From Lycorma delicatula (lineage: Eukaryota > Arthropoda > Insecta > Hemiptera > Fulgoridae): DNA of 64,000 nt. Location: NCBI RefSeq assembly GCF_047948215.1, contig NC_134456.1, positions 62,639,529-62,703,528 on the forward strand. Reading direction: 5' to 3'. The notes beneath the pieces are model-generated. The model was given only the letters and a program-made list of their open reading frames with translations. It was not told the DNA's origin and made no database searches. A program made the position numbers and the translations under genes. This document shows positions 23,706 to 36,584 of this stretch, piece after piece; positions within the stretch are counted from its first letter, which is position 1, and each line of letters starts with the position of its first letter.

Positions 23706-23752
23706 TATCTATCTATCTCTCTCTCTCTCTCTGAGAGAGAGTGTGTGTGTGT
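23706..23752. repeat. compound microsatellite (CT)n(GA)n(GT)n
   Basis: CT repeats switch directly to GA repeats and then GT repeats. The CT/GA junction is self-complementary and could fold into a hairpin. Confidence 0.9.
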
Positions 23753-24733
23753 TCTGTATACATTGTTCAGGCTGGATAATCGTGTACAACGAATGAAGAA
23801 CTAAACTGAGTCACGTTCTGCTATGGTAGGGTGGTTTCTTCTTCCTGTGGAACATCGGATATTTTCCCACAACTGAATGCTTAACAAAGCCTTATTGGTG
23901 AACTGTATTAAATACAACGAAATGATGATTGAATGTGTATAACGTAAAAAGAGGAAACCACTCAGCTGTGGAAATAATAATTACTTTACAATATTTGAAG
24001 ATCTAATGATTTTATTTTGTTTATATTTTTTTTTATAATACACGATTTTTTAAATAAAAAAATTCATGTGCAATTTTGAAATATAGTAGAACAGATACTT
24101 ATTTATTTGGCTTTTGAACTGTGAAATTAACCGGTCTATAATTAATTTACTGTTTACCTGGACATGTTTTTGGTAAAGTAAGAATTAATAACTCCTGATT
24201 GTTATTAATGGTGTTTTAAGGATAATTTCTAATATTGTGAATGAGGTTTACTCGATTTTATTTACTGGACTTTGTCCTGTTCGTATATTTTTCTTACATA
24301 TAAAAGTATATGGAACAAGAAATTACGATTAAAGAACCGATATGTATTCATTTTTATCTATATTTCAAGCTGAACTATCCGGTGATTCTATGGATTCTTT
24401 TACGGAGAGAATTTTTATGAAAGTTGACTCAAATTTTTTATTTTCAATTCTTGCCTCCCGTGAAATATTTTTTAATATTTATCTAGTTTCTATCGACTGA
24501 AACTTATAGGGTTTGTCCTTCACTCTTGTAAAAAGAACTTATAAAAAAAAAAATGTTGCGAATTGTTGATTTGTTGTAAGCTTGCATATACAAGTATTCC
24601 CGGGACACACATACGTAATTCAGAGGCAATGAAGATTGGTCGTTGAAATCCCGGTCGCAGAAGAGTACATAGGTGGTCCGTCATGAAAAACCTTTTAAAA
24701 CACTTAGTGATACCAGTGTAATTAGGGGAAGTT
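23753..24733. other. unassigned stretch
   Basis: No gene or repeat family recognised. Confidence 0.3.
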
Positions 24734-25337
24734 TTACTTGTACGCAGTAAAGGAAGTATTGAGATCGCGAAAAATTTCGGTTTTCAGATTTCGACGGAAA
24801 TTTTGACTAGTTTCAGAGTAACGTGCATACGTACGTATATACATATGTATCTCGCATAACTCAAAAAGGATTAGTCGTAGAATGTTGAAATTTTGTATTT
24901 AGGACTGTTGTAACATCTAGTTGTGCACTTACCTTTTGATTGCAATCGACAGACTAAAAGTGTCCAAAAAAGCCCAGAATCCAAAAGTTTGGATTTCGGA
25001 CTTTTCTTAACTGCAGTAATTATTTACTGTACTTATTTAGATTGGTTTCAGAGTTATAGCCAAATAAAAGTTTAATTAATGAAATATTTGGTTGTTACAA
25101 GAGGAAGGCACATCGCTGAGTACGACTTCATCCTCTTTTTTTTTTAACTTTTTGTTTTTATTTAAATGTATTGATTTGTTAATAATTTTTAAACTCTAAA
25201 AAAAATTACAGTAAATAATAGTAATAATAAAAAATTTAAATAAATGAAATAAAATGTTATGTACTCTCCTTTTTAAAAATTTTATATACGTAATTTATAG
25301 GCGTACAAGGAATTCATGTAGTGACCACATCAGATTT
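24734..25337 (+). repeat. 600-bp hairpin-ended element, copy A
   Basis: Begins ACTTGTACGCAGTAAAGGAA and continues GATCGCGAAAAATTTCGGTT, then ATCTCGCATAACTCAAAAAG, then GATTGCAATCGACAG. It ends GGCGTACAAGGAATTCATG followed by CCACATCAGATTTTTT. Four other copies in this window share the whole order. No coding capacity. See the finding on its structure. Confidence 0.85.
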
Positions 25338-25921
25338 TTTCAAATAGTGATCGAAATCGTCGCTAAGTTTACATAACTTATGTAGTTATTTAATCATTCT
25401 GATATATGGAATACCTTTCCATTTTGACTCAGCGCTGTTTTATTACATTGTTACCTACTGGGAGACCGTGCTAATTTTGAAGTCTTATTTTTATTCAAAT
25501 GCAATAAGACTTAATATTTCTTTCATTCTTTCTTTCTTTTTGTAATTATTGAAAATGCTATGAATAAACCCGTAGAAAGATTGTAAATCGCCTATTTGTT
25601 TCTCCAATGTATTTATATCGTTTTGTAACATGTTATTAACTTTATTCAACCATTTGATTGTAAACCTGGACATTTTGTATTTTATCAGGCTATTTCTTTA
25701 TATTTGTTCGTTATCAAGCTGTATATTTATACGAGTATGTGTTACGGCCCTTCATACGTATCCAACTAATTTTGTAGTGTTGAATAACGAAGCTCATCTT
25801 GTATAGCTAACAACGAAACAAAAAAGTCTCCCTCGCGCAGAATTTTTCACTCTCAAATCCCAAATTGTAATAATTAATAATAATAAAAAAAAAAAAAATA
25901 TATATATATATATATATAAAC

Positions 25922-25969
<48 letters not shown>

Positions 25970-26070
25970 GCGTAAGTAAACTAGTGTTGCTAAATATTCT
26001 ATTTTTCGAACGAAATATAGAATTTTAAAAAACAAGAAAAATAATCGAAGAAGATCTTTCCGAATTTAAT
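25338..26070. other. unassigned AT-rich stretch with microsatellite
   Basis: Holds a TA microsatellite at 25899-25968, interrupted once by CG. The 60-codon minus ORF at 25491-25673 has no recognisable domain. Confidence 0.4.
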
Positions 26071-26900
26071 TTTTTACTTCGTTGTACGAAGTAAAGGAAG
26101 TATTCTGATCGCGAAAAATTTCGGTTTTCAGATTTCAACGGAAATATCCATTTTTACCATCCCTGAATCAATTTTGACTAGTTTCAGCGTGACGTCCGTC
26201 ATAATACGTACTATGTACATATCTCGCATAACTCAAAAACGATTAGGCGTAGAATGTTGAAATTTTAGATTTAGGACTATTGTAACATCTAGTTGTGCAC
26301 CTACCCTTTTGATTGCAATCGACTGAACCAAAAGTGTCTAAAATCCAAAACATTTGAATTTTGACCTTTTTCTGCAGTAATAAGCCCTCATTGAGCGCTT
26401 TTTAACGATATATAATAAATGTACTTATTTCATTGGTTCCAGAGTTATAGCCAAGTAAAAGTTAAATTAATGAAAAATTGGGATCGTATAAGAGTAAGGC
26501 ACATCGGTTCGAATCTGACTTCATTTCCTTTCTTTTTAATTTAAATATATTGATTTATTAATTATTGCAAATAATTAATTTTTATTAATTATTGCAATAG
26601 GGGTACAAGGAACCCATGTGAAGTCTTTTTCTGCAGTAATAAGCCCTCATTGAGCGCTTTTTAACGATATATAATAAATGGTACTTATTTCATTGGTTCC
26701 AGAGTTATAGCCAAGTAAAAGTTAAATTAATGAAAAATTGGGATCGTATAAGAGTAAGGCACATCGGTTCGAATCTGACTTCATTTCCTTTCTTTTTAAT
26801 TTAAATATATTGATTTATTAATTATTGCAAATAATTAATTTTTATTAATTATTGCAATAGGGGTACAAGGAACCCATGTGAAGTCCACATCAGAATTTTA
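26071..26900 (+). repeat. 600-bp hairpin-ended element, copy B, with internal tandem duplication
   Basis: Same family as copy A, beginning TTTTTACTTCGTTGTACGAA and ending CCACATCAGAATTTT. The 3' part is duplicated in tandem: 26366-26624 (259 bp) and 26625-26884 (260 bp) differ, as far as I can see, by a single inserted G. Only the second unit carries the true 3' end (CCACATCAG). Confidence 0.9.
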
Positions 26901-27601
26901 GTTATGAAATTTACTTTTTATACCTATAGTTATTTAGAAATAAACTTGAATGATATTGTTATAATTTCCACACGATACAATTATTATTTTATTACAGACG
27001 CTAGTTTGTATATACTCCATATGTATGGAGAATATTTTACCTGAAGTTTAAATATTATTCAGAATGTTGTGATGATTTGGAAACCGGGAAAACTTTAAAT
27101 GTGGATAATTTTTTTTTTTAATTTATGGATGTTCTTTTTTTTCAATTTTTACAAAGAAAAAAAAGATTAGAAATGTGACTGCATTGATACTATATTTTTT
27201 CACAATTGTTGTAAAATTGTACGAATTGGCAAAAGGACGCTGAAGAAAATGGATGGAGGTATCGGAAAGTATCTAGCTATTAAAAAAGGTACATTTCCAT
27301 GTAACTTAATACTGGAAAAATATGTTTACGATAGTTCGATTAACTGTTTGTTTTTCGTATTTCAGTTAATAATAATAAATAGCCCTCTTTTTAATCATGT
27401 AATAATAGAAACAAAACAGTTGATTAACTCATTTCGTTTATCTCTATACAATATTTAAAAGTCATTAAATATAATAAGTCATCTATAAGTAATGAATTTA
27501 GGTTTTAAGGTATGTGGGAAAGTAGACAAACTACTTTTCAAATAAGCAAACTATAGTCATTGTAATGAAGACTGTACAAAAAATTGAGTTGTCATTGGTG
27601 T

Positions 27602-27646
<45 letters not shown>

Positions 27647-28620
27647 ATTTAATATTTATTAACTATGTTAACTAATTAAACATATGTTAGAATAATAGTT
27701 AAGCAAGTAATGAAATAGATACGTTCATATTTTTCTGTATTGGTTATTTGTTTTCAAGAACGATGGTTTGGTGCTAGCGTTTATCGTAATAAATTATACC
27801 TTGTATGTTTGGTGTTTTAAACTTAAATGTATGTCTTTAAATGTATGTTTATATTTTTTACATCCTGTTTGTAAGTTATCCTGTTTGTGTGTATAAAATT
27901 CTATTTCCCAATTTTAAATATGATCTATTACGATTTTTTTTCGTTTTAGATTCGTTTATTTATGTTTATTTCTTGTTTAATTTTTACTGATTTATATTTC
28001 ATATTCAGTTTTCATTTTCCTTCACAATCCTTCAATTTTATATTTTTTCTTTTTTGTGTTATTAAATCAATATTCACCCTTCTTATCAAGATTTTGTTAA
28101 TTTTAATTACGTATTGCATTTTTAGTTTTTTTATGTGATACAGATTTTTAAATCTTTTTTACAGCCATAAGTAATTTCTGCGTGTGAATTGTGGTTGAAA
28201 GGTTACCATAGTGTACTGTATGAATTTATATTGTAGTTATGAATTGTAGGAATTTAATTTTCCTATACCAAATTTAGCCAATTAATAATTATCATTTTTG
28301 TGAAATCGTTTTCAATTTCACATTATAGTTTTCATCTAGGCTGTAGTAGAGTCTAATCAAGTTAAGCATAATGGAGTAAGGATAATCCAAACATAAATAC
28401 CATGCTTGACAGTCTACACCGTCTTCATTTATCATGACTATTTCACAGTAATGATCAACTGGTTATATTTCCTTATTATATATTTTGTTTATTTTTTATT
28501 CCTGACCATCTAGGTACAAAAATATCACCGAATTATTTTTGTTTCCTTCTAAATATTAGGGTGATAGTTCAGAGGTTAAACTTGCCTTTTCATTAGGAAG
28601 TTGGATAAGACCAAGAAGGT
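26901..28620. other. unassigned AT-rich stretch with (GT)n
   Basis: A pure GT microsatellite lies at about 27607-27641. No gene recognised; the ORF at 27249-27458 has no domain. Confidence 0.4.
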
Positions 28621-28845
28621 CTGAATGAGGATGATATGTACGAGTGTAAATGAAGTGGAGTCTTGTACAGCCACAGGTCGACCGTTCCTGAGATGTTATT
28701 CACCAAAGAACACCGGTATCTACGATCTAGTATTCAAATCCTTATAAAAGTAACTGCCTTTACTAGGATTTGAACGTTAGAACTCTCGACTTTGAAATCA
28801 GCTGATTTGCGATGACGAGTTAATCACTAGACCAGCCTGGTTTCT
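28621..28845 (-). repeat. tRNA-derived SINE, family 1, diverged copy
   Basis: The minus strand shows the head with AAATCAGCTGATTT, the decayed B box (CGTTCAAATCCTAG), GATCGTAGATACCGGTGTTC and the 3' domain down to CATCCTCATTCAGACC. It is more diverged than the copies at 11696 and 30121, and the extreme 3' end is missing. Confidence 0.8.
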
Positions 28846-29660
28846 GTTTCTTAGCCCGGTAGGCTAAGGCCCTAAACCTGGTGTATAAAAAAATAATTTG
28901 GGTTACATTATACAGATTATGTATTAGTACAGATTGTCATTCGCTCACTAGTGCTTATTTCTTTTATCAACGCATTCTGGCATGTTAGACATAGGATACA
29001 TCACATAGTGCACTGTTATTTTACAAACAAGGGACACAGCTTCTTACATGTACAGTCTAAAGTATAGCTGAGTACAATATAATACGCAGACGACTTCTAG
29101 ATAATCATAATTATTTTTCTTAGGTACAGTGAATTCTACTGCCTAATGATTCTTTTTGAACTTATTAAATCCACTTATGTTTAATAAATCACTTTCATGT
29201 ATAAGTGATTTGAAACATAGTAACCTTGGTATATGATTGAACCCCGCTAATAAAATTTGATACGATTCAGTTTTTTATATGTAAATTCATTTATAAATAA
29301 TTACTACCTTTTACTGTTAAAAGAAGCCTAGGAAACATTATACTAATTTACAAAACTTACAATTTTGTTTAGTAATCCTTACAATGTTGACAAATTTTCT
29401 AATAATTAATAAACCGATTTCACGGCCTGAAGATAACTTGATTTATAATTAAAGTGAAGGAAAATTTTGAAATTAGAAATACTGTTAATTCATTAGTTAA
29501 ATGTGGTGCTAAAATATGGTTTTTAATGCCATTTGCTCGCAGGTAATTTTAAAGTAGTCTTTTTCATATTTCTTCTAGTTTTTTCTATATTTATTTTATA
29601 TGTCAACTGTGCAAATTCGATAAAACATCATTTTTACTACACTCTGTTTTCTATTTAATT
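28846..29660. other. unassigned AT-rich stretch
   Basis: No feature recognised. Confidence 0.3.
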
Positions 29661-30590
29661 ACACATCCCAACCCCGCAGGGGAAGACACCCGCCTTGTGA
29701 CGCTTCCGGTAGCCACACGCCCCCTCCCTCCAGTTCCTAGCCCTGACGGGCTTTATCGGAAGTCGTCTTTCGCCCTCTAACTTTTTACATCTCATAGTAA
29801 TAAGTCTGGCCTCGTTGGGATGCCACCAATGTAAATGCCTCGGTAGACATTTGCATCGGCGATTTTTAAACTCGGCTTTTGCCTTCGCTGTAGGCCTCGT
29901 CCGGACATCTTAATGACCTACATCATTGCCCTCTGAACTAGCTAACCGAGCTCGCGGAAGCACGAGTCCCGTGCCTAGTTCTTCTTTTTTTGAGCCAATT
30001 TCTAGTAAATGTCTCGAAATTCAAGGCAAATTTACAACAATATAACACCAAAAATGTTGTTCGCAACAACGAAATTTAGTCGTAGTTCTCTTAGTGAACT
30101 CTACTTCAGTCCATACCCCTTCTTTCTTTTTCCTGTTTAGCCTCCGGTAACTACCGTTTAGATAATTCTTCAGAGGATGATATGTATGAGTGTGAATGAA
30201 GTGTAGTCTTGTACATTCTCAGTTCGACCATACCTGAGATGTGTGGTTGATTGAAACTCAACCACCAAAGAACACCGGTATCCACGATCTAGTATTCAAG
30301 TCCGTGTAAAAATAACTGGCTTTACTAGGACTTGAACGCTGTAACTCTTGACTTCCTAATCAGCTGATTTGGGAAGACGGGTTAACCACTAGACCAACCC
30401 GGTGGGTTTCAGTCCATACCCCTGACTTTATCTTAATTTACGGTCTCCGGACTGGTCTATAAGGGAGAGGAGGACAGACCTCCTACTACCACTCAGCTTC
30501 ATCGCAGAGTCCCGCGTGACATTTGCTTTCTTCAACCATCGTCGAGATGCCGCTACACCTCACGGCTGCATGGGATTTCAAAAAATTTCA
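29661..30590. repeat. GC-rich unclassified repeat interrupted by a SINE
   Basis: A sharply GC-richer block (CCCCGCAGGGGAAGACACCC, CACACGCCCCCTCCCTCC, GGCCTCGTTGGGATGCCACC, CGGACTGGTCTATAAGGGAG) that ends near 30590. The SINE at 30121-30407 splits it. Its abrupt composition change and the pure-intron setting suggest a transposon fragment, perhaps the 3' region of a non-LTR element on the minus strand. No reverse transcriptase motif is present, so the class is not fixed. Confidence 0.5.
30105..30423 (-). repeat. tRNA-derived SINE, family 1, full length, 16-bp target duplication
   Basis: The body at 30121-30407 (287 bp) lies in minus orientation between two exact copies of TTCAGTCCATACCCCT (30105-30120 and 30408-30423). 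It shows the complete order: head CCCACCGGGTTGGTCTAGTG, palindrome region, CAGCGTTCAAGTCC, GATCGTGGATACCGGTGTTC, and 3' end CGGAGGCTAAACAGGAAAAA. The best-defined copy for setting family boundaries. Confidence 0.95.
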
Positions 30591-30746
30591 AGAAAAGGCA
30601 ATAGAAGCCGTTAACTTAATGTAATTACAGCCGTTTCTTTTAGTTAACTACAGATGAAAAATCGTTAAAAGATCTAATCGTATCTTTATTTTAACGTTAT
30701 CATTTCTTTATTTTATGTTAACGTTTTTCTTTTATTTTGTTTTTAG

Positions 30747-30861
30747 TTGGTTTACGGCTTGGGATTTGTCGTGTACCGTGCCTTGGATTTTGGGATGGAT
30801 GTTGAGGAAGAACGACATCTTAGTACCGACTTAGCTACACTAATTGAAAATATGACCGCTG
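30747..30861 (+). CDS. spir: Spire-like KIND-domain exon
   Basis: A 115-bp exon between acceptor TTATTTTGTTTTTAG and donor CTG|GTAAGT, starting in phase 0 and ending in phase 1. It encodes LVYGLGFVVYRALDFGMDVE followed by EERHLSTDLATLIENMTAG. The pattern LG..VY.ALD.G....EER.LS..L..LI..M is diagnostic of the KIND domain of Spire actin nucleators, which binds the tail of Cappuccino/FMN-type formins. In known Spires this stretch lies in the second half of KIND, before the WH2 cluster. No other spire exon was found, so the flanking introns must be long. The identification rests on motif recall and not on a search. Confidence 0.8.
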
Positions 30862-30978
30862 GTAAGTCATTTTATATATTTATACTTTGTTGTTCAATTG
30901 TTTCTTGGCCTTTTTTTATCTTGTTTAAATTTTAAAATCATATAGCATGTTTCAGTTATTATTTATTTTGCAATAACC

Positions 30979-31745
30979 TATATATATATAAAAATCAATG
31001 TTTGTTTGTCTATCTGTTCCAACTTAACTCTTGATCTACCTCACAGATTTGTCTAACATTTTGCACACCTACACTTTCAAGCCCTGCGGTGAACATAGGC
31101 TAATATTTCTGGACCTCCAACATAACAGTTGCGAGTTATTGGCGTTAAAGTTACTTTTTTCCATTTTGACAACATTGGATTCATTTGTTCGCATGCTTTT
31201 AAAAGTTAAATTTCATGTGAGTTTAGTTTGTTTTTTCATGCGGATTCGAGTTCCAATTTTGACGACACTTAACGATTTGGCGTTATCGAGTTATACGCGT
31301 AAAAGTTAATTTTTTACAATTTTGACATTTTTGCATTTACATTTTCAAAATGACTTTGATTTTCAAGAAAAATTTAATTATTAGCTCACATTTTTTTTTT
31401 CAACATTGAATTAATCAATTTTGAAAAGGGATGAAGTTTTAACGTACAGTTATTCCTAAGTTTCAATTGATTTAGCGCACATGCATATGTAATTTTTACG
31501 ATTCATTCATTTACAATATTTTACAGCTGTTTAAAAACATAAATAAATAGCTGCTTTTGTTATCTAAATTGCATGAATTTTTTTCTAAAAACATTAAGCT
31601 CTTAACTTGGAGTAAAGTTGAGATAACGTCAAAAATTTTCCAGTTGAAAAAAGAACTTTGGAAACCTGGAAAACCAAAGCGCCGAGCGAAGCGAGGCCTA
31701 GCTGGGAGGTCCGGTGAAGCCGGTCCGAGCGTCTGGTGTTGTTAT
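30979..31745 (+). repeat. candidate Helitron-like or other non-autonomous repeat
   Basis: Starts TATATATATAAAAATCAATG then TTTGTTTGTC, a beginning common in insect non-autonomous repeats. It ends in a GC-rich block with AGCGCCGAGCGAAGCGAGGC and CCGGTGAAGCCGG, which can form hairpins. Two minor plus ORFs (31031-31309, 31557-31775) have no domain. It lies in the intron directly after the Spire-like exon. The class call is an inference from the ends; no rolling-circle protein is encoded. Confidence 0.4.
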
Positions 31746-33448
31746 ACAAATAATAAAACTTTTTTTTTGCTGTAAAATTAACAATCGGTTTCCTCAGACG
31801 ATAAGTAAGTTTTATGTTAAAATATCACCATGAGAGAGGATCATCCAATGATGACCTCCCCACGAAAACAAACAGTAAATAATTATAATAACAGTAATTG
31901 TCTATGTTAATAATATACTTATAGTAATAACTAAGATGAAGTAAACACTCGTTGTTTCATAAGCACTATCATCACTGAGTTCTAGAACTTTCCCAATGTA
32001 TGGGCCACATGCGTCCAACACAAACGAATGAAAATTAAACGCCGACATAAATAAAAGGCTGATAAAATAAGCGAATATAGGTAAATTCAAAGCGAGAATA
32101 CGAAAACACTTACAGCATTAAAACAACAGAAAATAGGTAGTAACAATAGGGAAAAAATAGTAACAGAAACAGATAAGATACAAAAGTACAGAAAAAAAAA
32201 ACCCATAAAAACACAGAATCTTCAACGACCATCAATAAGGCCTAGCACACGAAACCTTTTAAATCGTTTAAAGTAGCAGGTTTATGCGTTTAAATCGTTT
32301 ATGCGTTTAAATCGTTTATGCGTAGCAGGTTCGAAGCAAGGAGATTTCGTGCCAGCATAAATCATGTATTTAGAACTTAAACGGTCTATCTCATTCTGAA
32401 CATACGGGATCTCCAGGTACTCAATGTAATTCAGAAATTCTGATGACCCAAAGCGGATGAGTCTCTTTCCTACTATTTTGTTGTGTGATCTTTGGATCTT
32501 TTAATATTTCTGTCACTAGTCGTACCCCAGAGCTGAATTCTGTTCGTCCATACCGATTTTAAGAAGTTCTTATATAAAAGTACCTAGTTAGAGAGACAAC
32601 TGAAAAGAAAAAAAAATTTTAACGCACATTTAATAATTTTGTTAATTTATTATTTTTACGTGTAATATTCCGTAAGTATTAAAGTGCCTAGAATAAGGTT
32701 CCAGAATGTTTCTGTAGGATTATTGAGAATTTCAACCTGTTCATATCAGAACGGTACAAAATCTAGGTCATTATTTATCACCAGGAATCTTCCCTTCAAA
32801 TATACACAGTACATTATAGATTCGTGATTTGTTAAAGGATTTTCCGTAAAACTAAAACGACTTTTATTAAGGCTAATATAAATTAACATCCCTTTCTAAA
32901 GGTCTGTTTTGCTAATCCCATTGTCTTTTACAAGAATAAAAAGAAATCATCGTTTGCATTTTCAAAATGTAAGGAGTGAATGATTTCCTATACAATAATT
33001 TGTTCATCCTCACTTAAATAATGAAGTTTCTGCCCTATATGTGAGACTCTTACTACAATACAGGAAGTGGGTACATGGTTTACATATTCATTTTCAGAGA
33101 AAGCCATTTTTATTCTTGCTTTTTTGTTCGCTTAATGAAACAGATTAAAATTTTTTTTGTCCTGAAAACTAATCATCATAGCATAACGCTAAGTAGAAGA
33201 ATCTGAAAATGGTTAAAAGTCACAAAAATGTAATTGTGTATGTATGTTATCGCTTGCAATACCTGTATCAGTTATGTTGGAAAAGTATAGGTTAAGGTTT
33301 CAGTTAAGAGGGTGTCCACAACGAAATTCATGGGATTTACTCTGCATCGTTTCCGGTACTGTTTTCTATACTAAAATCCACCAGACCTTATCTTATTATT
33401 TACAATTAATGAAATCGATTTTTTTACCTGCCAACTAGATCATTTAAT
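31746..33448. other. unassigned stretch with a strand-asymmetric A-rich block and a 17-bp tandem repeat
   Basis: The plus strand of 31860-32230 is conspicuously A-rich while most of the window is T-rich. At 32281-32323 the 17-bp unit TTTATGCGTTTAAATCG is repeated about 2.5 times and bounded by TAGCAGG on both sides. No gene recognised. Confidence 0.4.
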
Positions 33449-34050
33449 TTTTACTTCCTTGTACGAAGTAAAGGGAAGTATATTGCGATCGCAAAAAATG
33501 TCGGTTTTCAGATTTAAATGGAAATATCCGTTTTGACTATCCCTGAATCCATTTTGACTAGTTTCGGTGTGACGTCTGTACGTACGAACGTACGTGCAAA
33601 TCCAAAAAAAAAAACGTGAAAAATACAACGTATTTCTAACTCTGTCCAAAAAAGACCAAAATCAAAAAAAATTGAATTTTGAACTTTTTCTTAACTGCAG
33701 TAATAAGCCTTCATTGAGAGCTTTTCAATTAAAAATTTTAATTAATGAAATATTTGGATCTTACAAGAGGAAGAAAGGCACATTGTTCAAATCCGACTTC
33801 ATCTACGTAATTTTTTTAACTTTTTTTTTAATTTAAATATATTGATTTATTAATAATTATTAACTCTGGAAAAAAATTACAATAAATAATTCAATTATAA
33901 CAATAAAAAAAATTATGAAAAAATATCAGAAATTATTAATGAAATAGAACTATGAAAAAAAAAAATTAAACAATTTTTTTTTTTAGTTTTTTAAAAGTGT
34001 ATGTAATTTTATAGGCGTAAAGGAAGTCATGTCGTGTCCACATCAGAATG
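33449..34050 (+). repeat. 600-bp hairpin-ended element, copy C
   Basis: Starts TTTACTTCCTTGTACGAAGT and ends GTCGTGTCCACATCAGAATG. It lacks part of the middle region around the GTTGTAACATCTAG block that copies A and B have. Overlapping ORFs (33440-33836) are not genes. Confidence 0.85.
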
Positions 34051-36584
34051 TTTTTTATTAATGTAATATTTAATGGATAAAAAAGATTATCACAAAATAT
34101 GTAATCTAATCATAATTACGTTATATCAATAATAGATTATTTAAGTATTTTAATGATGAAATATTATTTTGTTTGAACCTACAAATGTATTTAGAAAAAA
34201 AGGTAATATTTGTTTCAATATTTATTACCTTTATAAACACAAAAAACTGTTACATTAATATAGTGGAAAGTTGTATTTAATCCCGTAAAATACTTTGGGT
34301 TTATTTATATATATATATATATATATAAACACACGTGCCTGAATTTGATATCTTACTATTTTTTTTTTTGTAATTTATATTAAAAGTATTTGTTTCTTTT
34401 ATCTTATTAGATTTTCTTCTGTTTATAATTTCTTTAATCTGTCGTAAATTATTATAAATATCTTATAAAAATGTATAGCTTTGTCGACTGCACTCTTATT
34501 TTCTATTACGAAACAAAGATTAACTCTTCCTTTTGACCTGTCCTATCGTATCATTTGTGGTAACCCGAATTAAATACGGTAAAAAAATTCTTTAATATAA
34601 CTTTCACTAAAGGGAAAACTATTCTGCTGTTAAATGAAAAAAAAAAAAAATGATGTACCTATGTTTTATAAATATAGTCATAAGTAGAAGTTGATTTAAT
34701 GATATAGGCTAAGTACGTATTATCTTAGTTGTATATAAATTTAAAATCTTATGTAAGATTTTTTCCCTTATATTATCTGTTCCTGTGTATACTTTAATTT
34801 GAATATCTAAGTTAAGAACAGGATGTTAAATAAATAAATGGTGTACATTCTTTTAGCTTGAAATCCGAATAGACTTTGATGTGTTGATTTAATTATTTTT
34901 TTGTTACGGTTCGTGATTTTAGTTAATTAGGCTCTTTGTATTTCTAGACGTTGTGATGTGTAAAAAATAATTGTAAAATAAATACTTCGGCGCCATCTAA
35001 AAATCTGTATTTATTTGCATTCTGTTTGAATTTAATATGATAATTTTTTTTAGGAAAAATAAATTTATTCTTTACGTTATATATTTTTCTAAAATAAAAA
35101 GTAAATTACTAGATCTAAAAAAATGATTAAACTTTTTTGTTGCATGTTCCGATCTTAATTGAATTAGAAAAAATTCTGATTTTTAAAAACCGATAAAATT
35201 GATATAATGAATGAAGCATTCATTACAACTTCTAACAGCTAATTTGTAAATCATTTATAAAAGTATTACACTTTTATGTATATATTTAATATAATATAAT
35301 ATATATATAGTACAATATATATACAGTGTAATATTTTTGTACTGATACGAGAATATTTTAATTATCTAATGTGAACAAATGTTTAAAATTAACTTTCATT
35401 ATCTAATGCTTTAAATAAACCAAGGTTAAAAAAATAGTTAAGTTTCATTGTTTTTATAATTCTTACGTTTACACTATGTCCTCAGGATTATAAATTATTA
35501 TTATATTCCCGTTGAAGGAAAAAGTACAGAATAGCTTACTTCAAACGTCGTTAATATCAATTATCATTTTCGGTGGTAATTTTGAATGCCGTTATAATTA
35601 AATTAGCTTATATTATGCCTGAAGTTGTAGACTCAAATATCGATTTGATGCGTATTATGGTAAAAGCGCACGCACAAGTTAATTACCGTTACTGAAACGC
35701 ATAACTAAGGAATTTTTTGAATGCTATTTTTTAATAATCGGGGTCTAGCATACAAAAGATCTTTTTATTATATTACAACTTATTTTGTTATTAATATTTT
35801 TTTAAGGTTTTATTTTAATTATATTTACTATTACAACAGCGCTTTCTTAAGATTTTTATACGTTTTTAAAAATGTTTTATTTCGATAATTCCTCATTAAT
35901 TTTGGTAAGAGATGCTTGGGCACGACTGTATTATTATGCTTTTGAATTGGATACCACTTGAGAAATAATATCACTAATTGCAAATGCGAGCGGAGAGGCC
36001 TGCACACATAATTGCAGTCTAAAAAAAAGACTGTGAAACTTTACAGCTATCGATTTAATTAAATCAAGTTAAATCACTTGAAGTATGTATGTTGTATATA
36101 ACATTCTGTAATGAAAAATTTTGTATTATTTCAAAAATTAAGTTGTATTTTGGTGTTATTAGAAAAATAAATTGTGCGCTTCAATCACAGTGTATAACTT
36201 TAGCAGTGTAACACCGTCGTGTGTTTTAACTTCTTATTATCTATATCTATTTTAATCCTCATGAACTCAGTGCTCATCCACTGTTTTGTGTATCCTTTTT
36301 TTTTAAAGTAAGTTTTTTTTTTTTTAAATAAAAGGTTAAGGTTTTAGTAAAGGTCTTACATTAATATGTTTTTTCGAACACATGATCTATTTTAACGTGA
36401 TTAAAATTAATCTAATAAACTTTATGGGCTTCATGTGATATTTCAAGTTTTATTATATAAAATCTAATGTTTTTTAATGAAATCTTTATAAATTCTACCT
36501 CGATCAATTTTTACCGCACAAAGTAGTAAAGTAATACGAGTTAATGATTACTTTTAAAAAAAATATCATTGTGTCTTTTATATA
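34051..36584. other. unassigned AT-rich stretch
   Basis: Small TA tracts (34311-34328, 35290-35330). No gene or repeat family recognised. Confidence 0.3.

Noticed and set aside
31902..32090. A small membrane protein on the minus strand
   Set aside because: Hydrophobic residues follow from T-rich codons on that strand; no start context, neighbour or family supports a gene.
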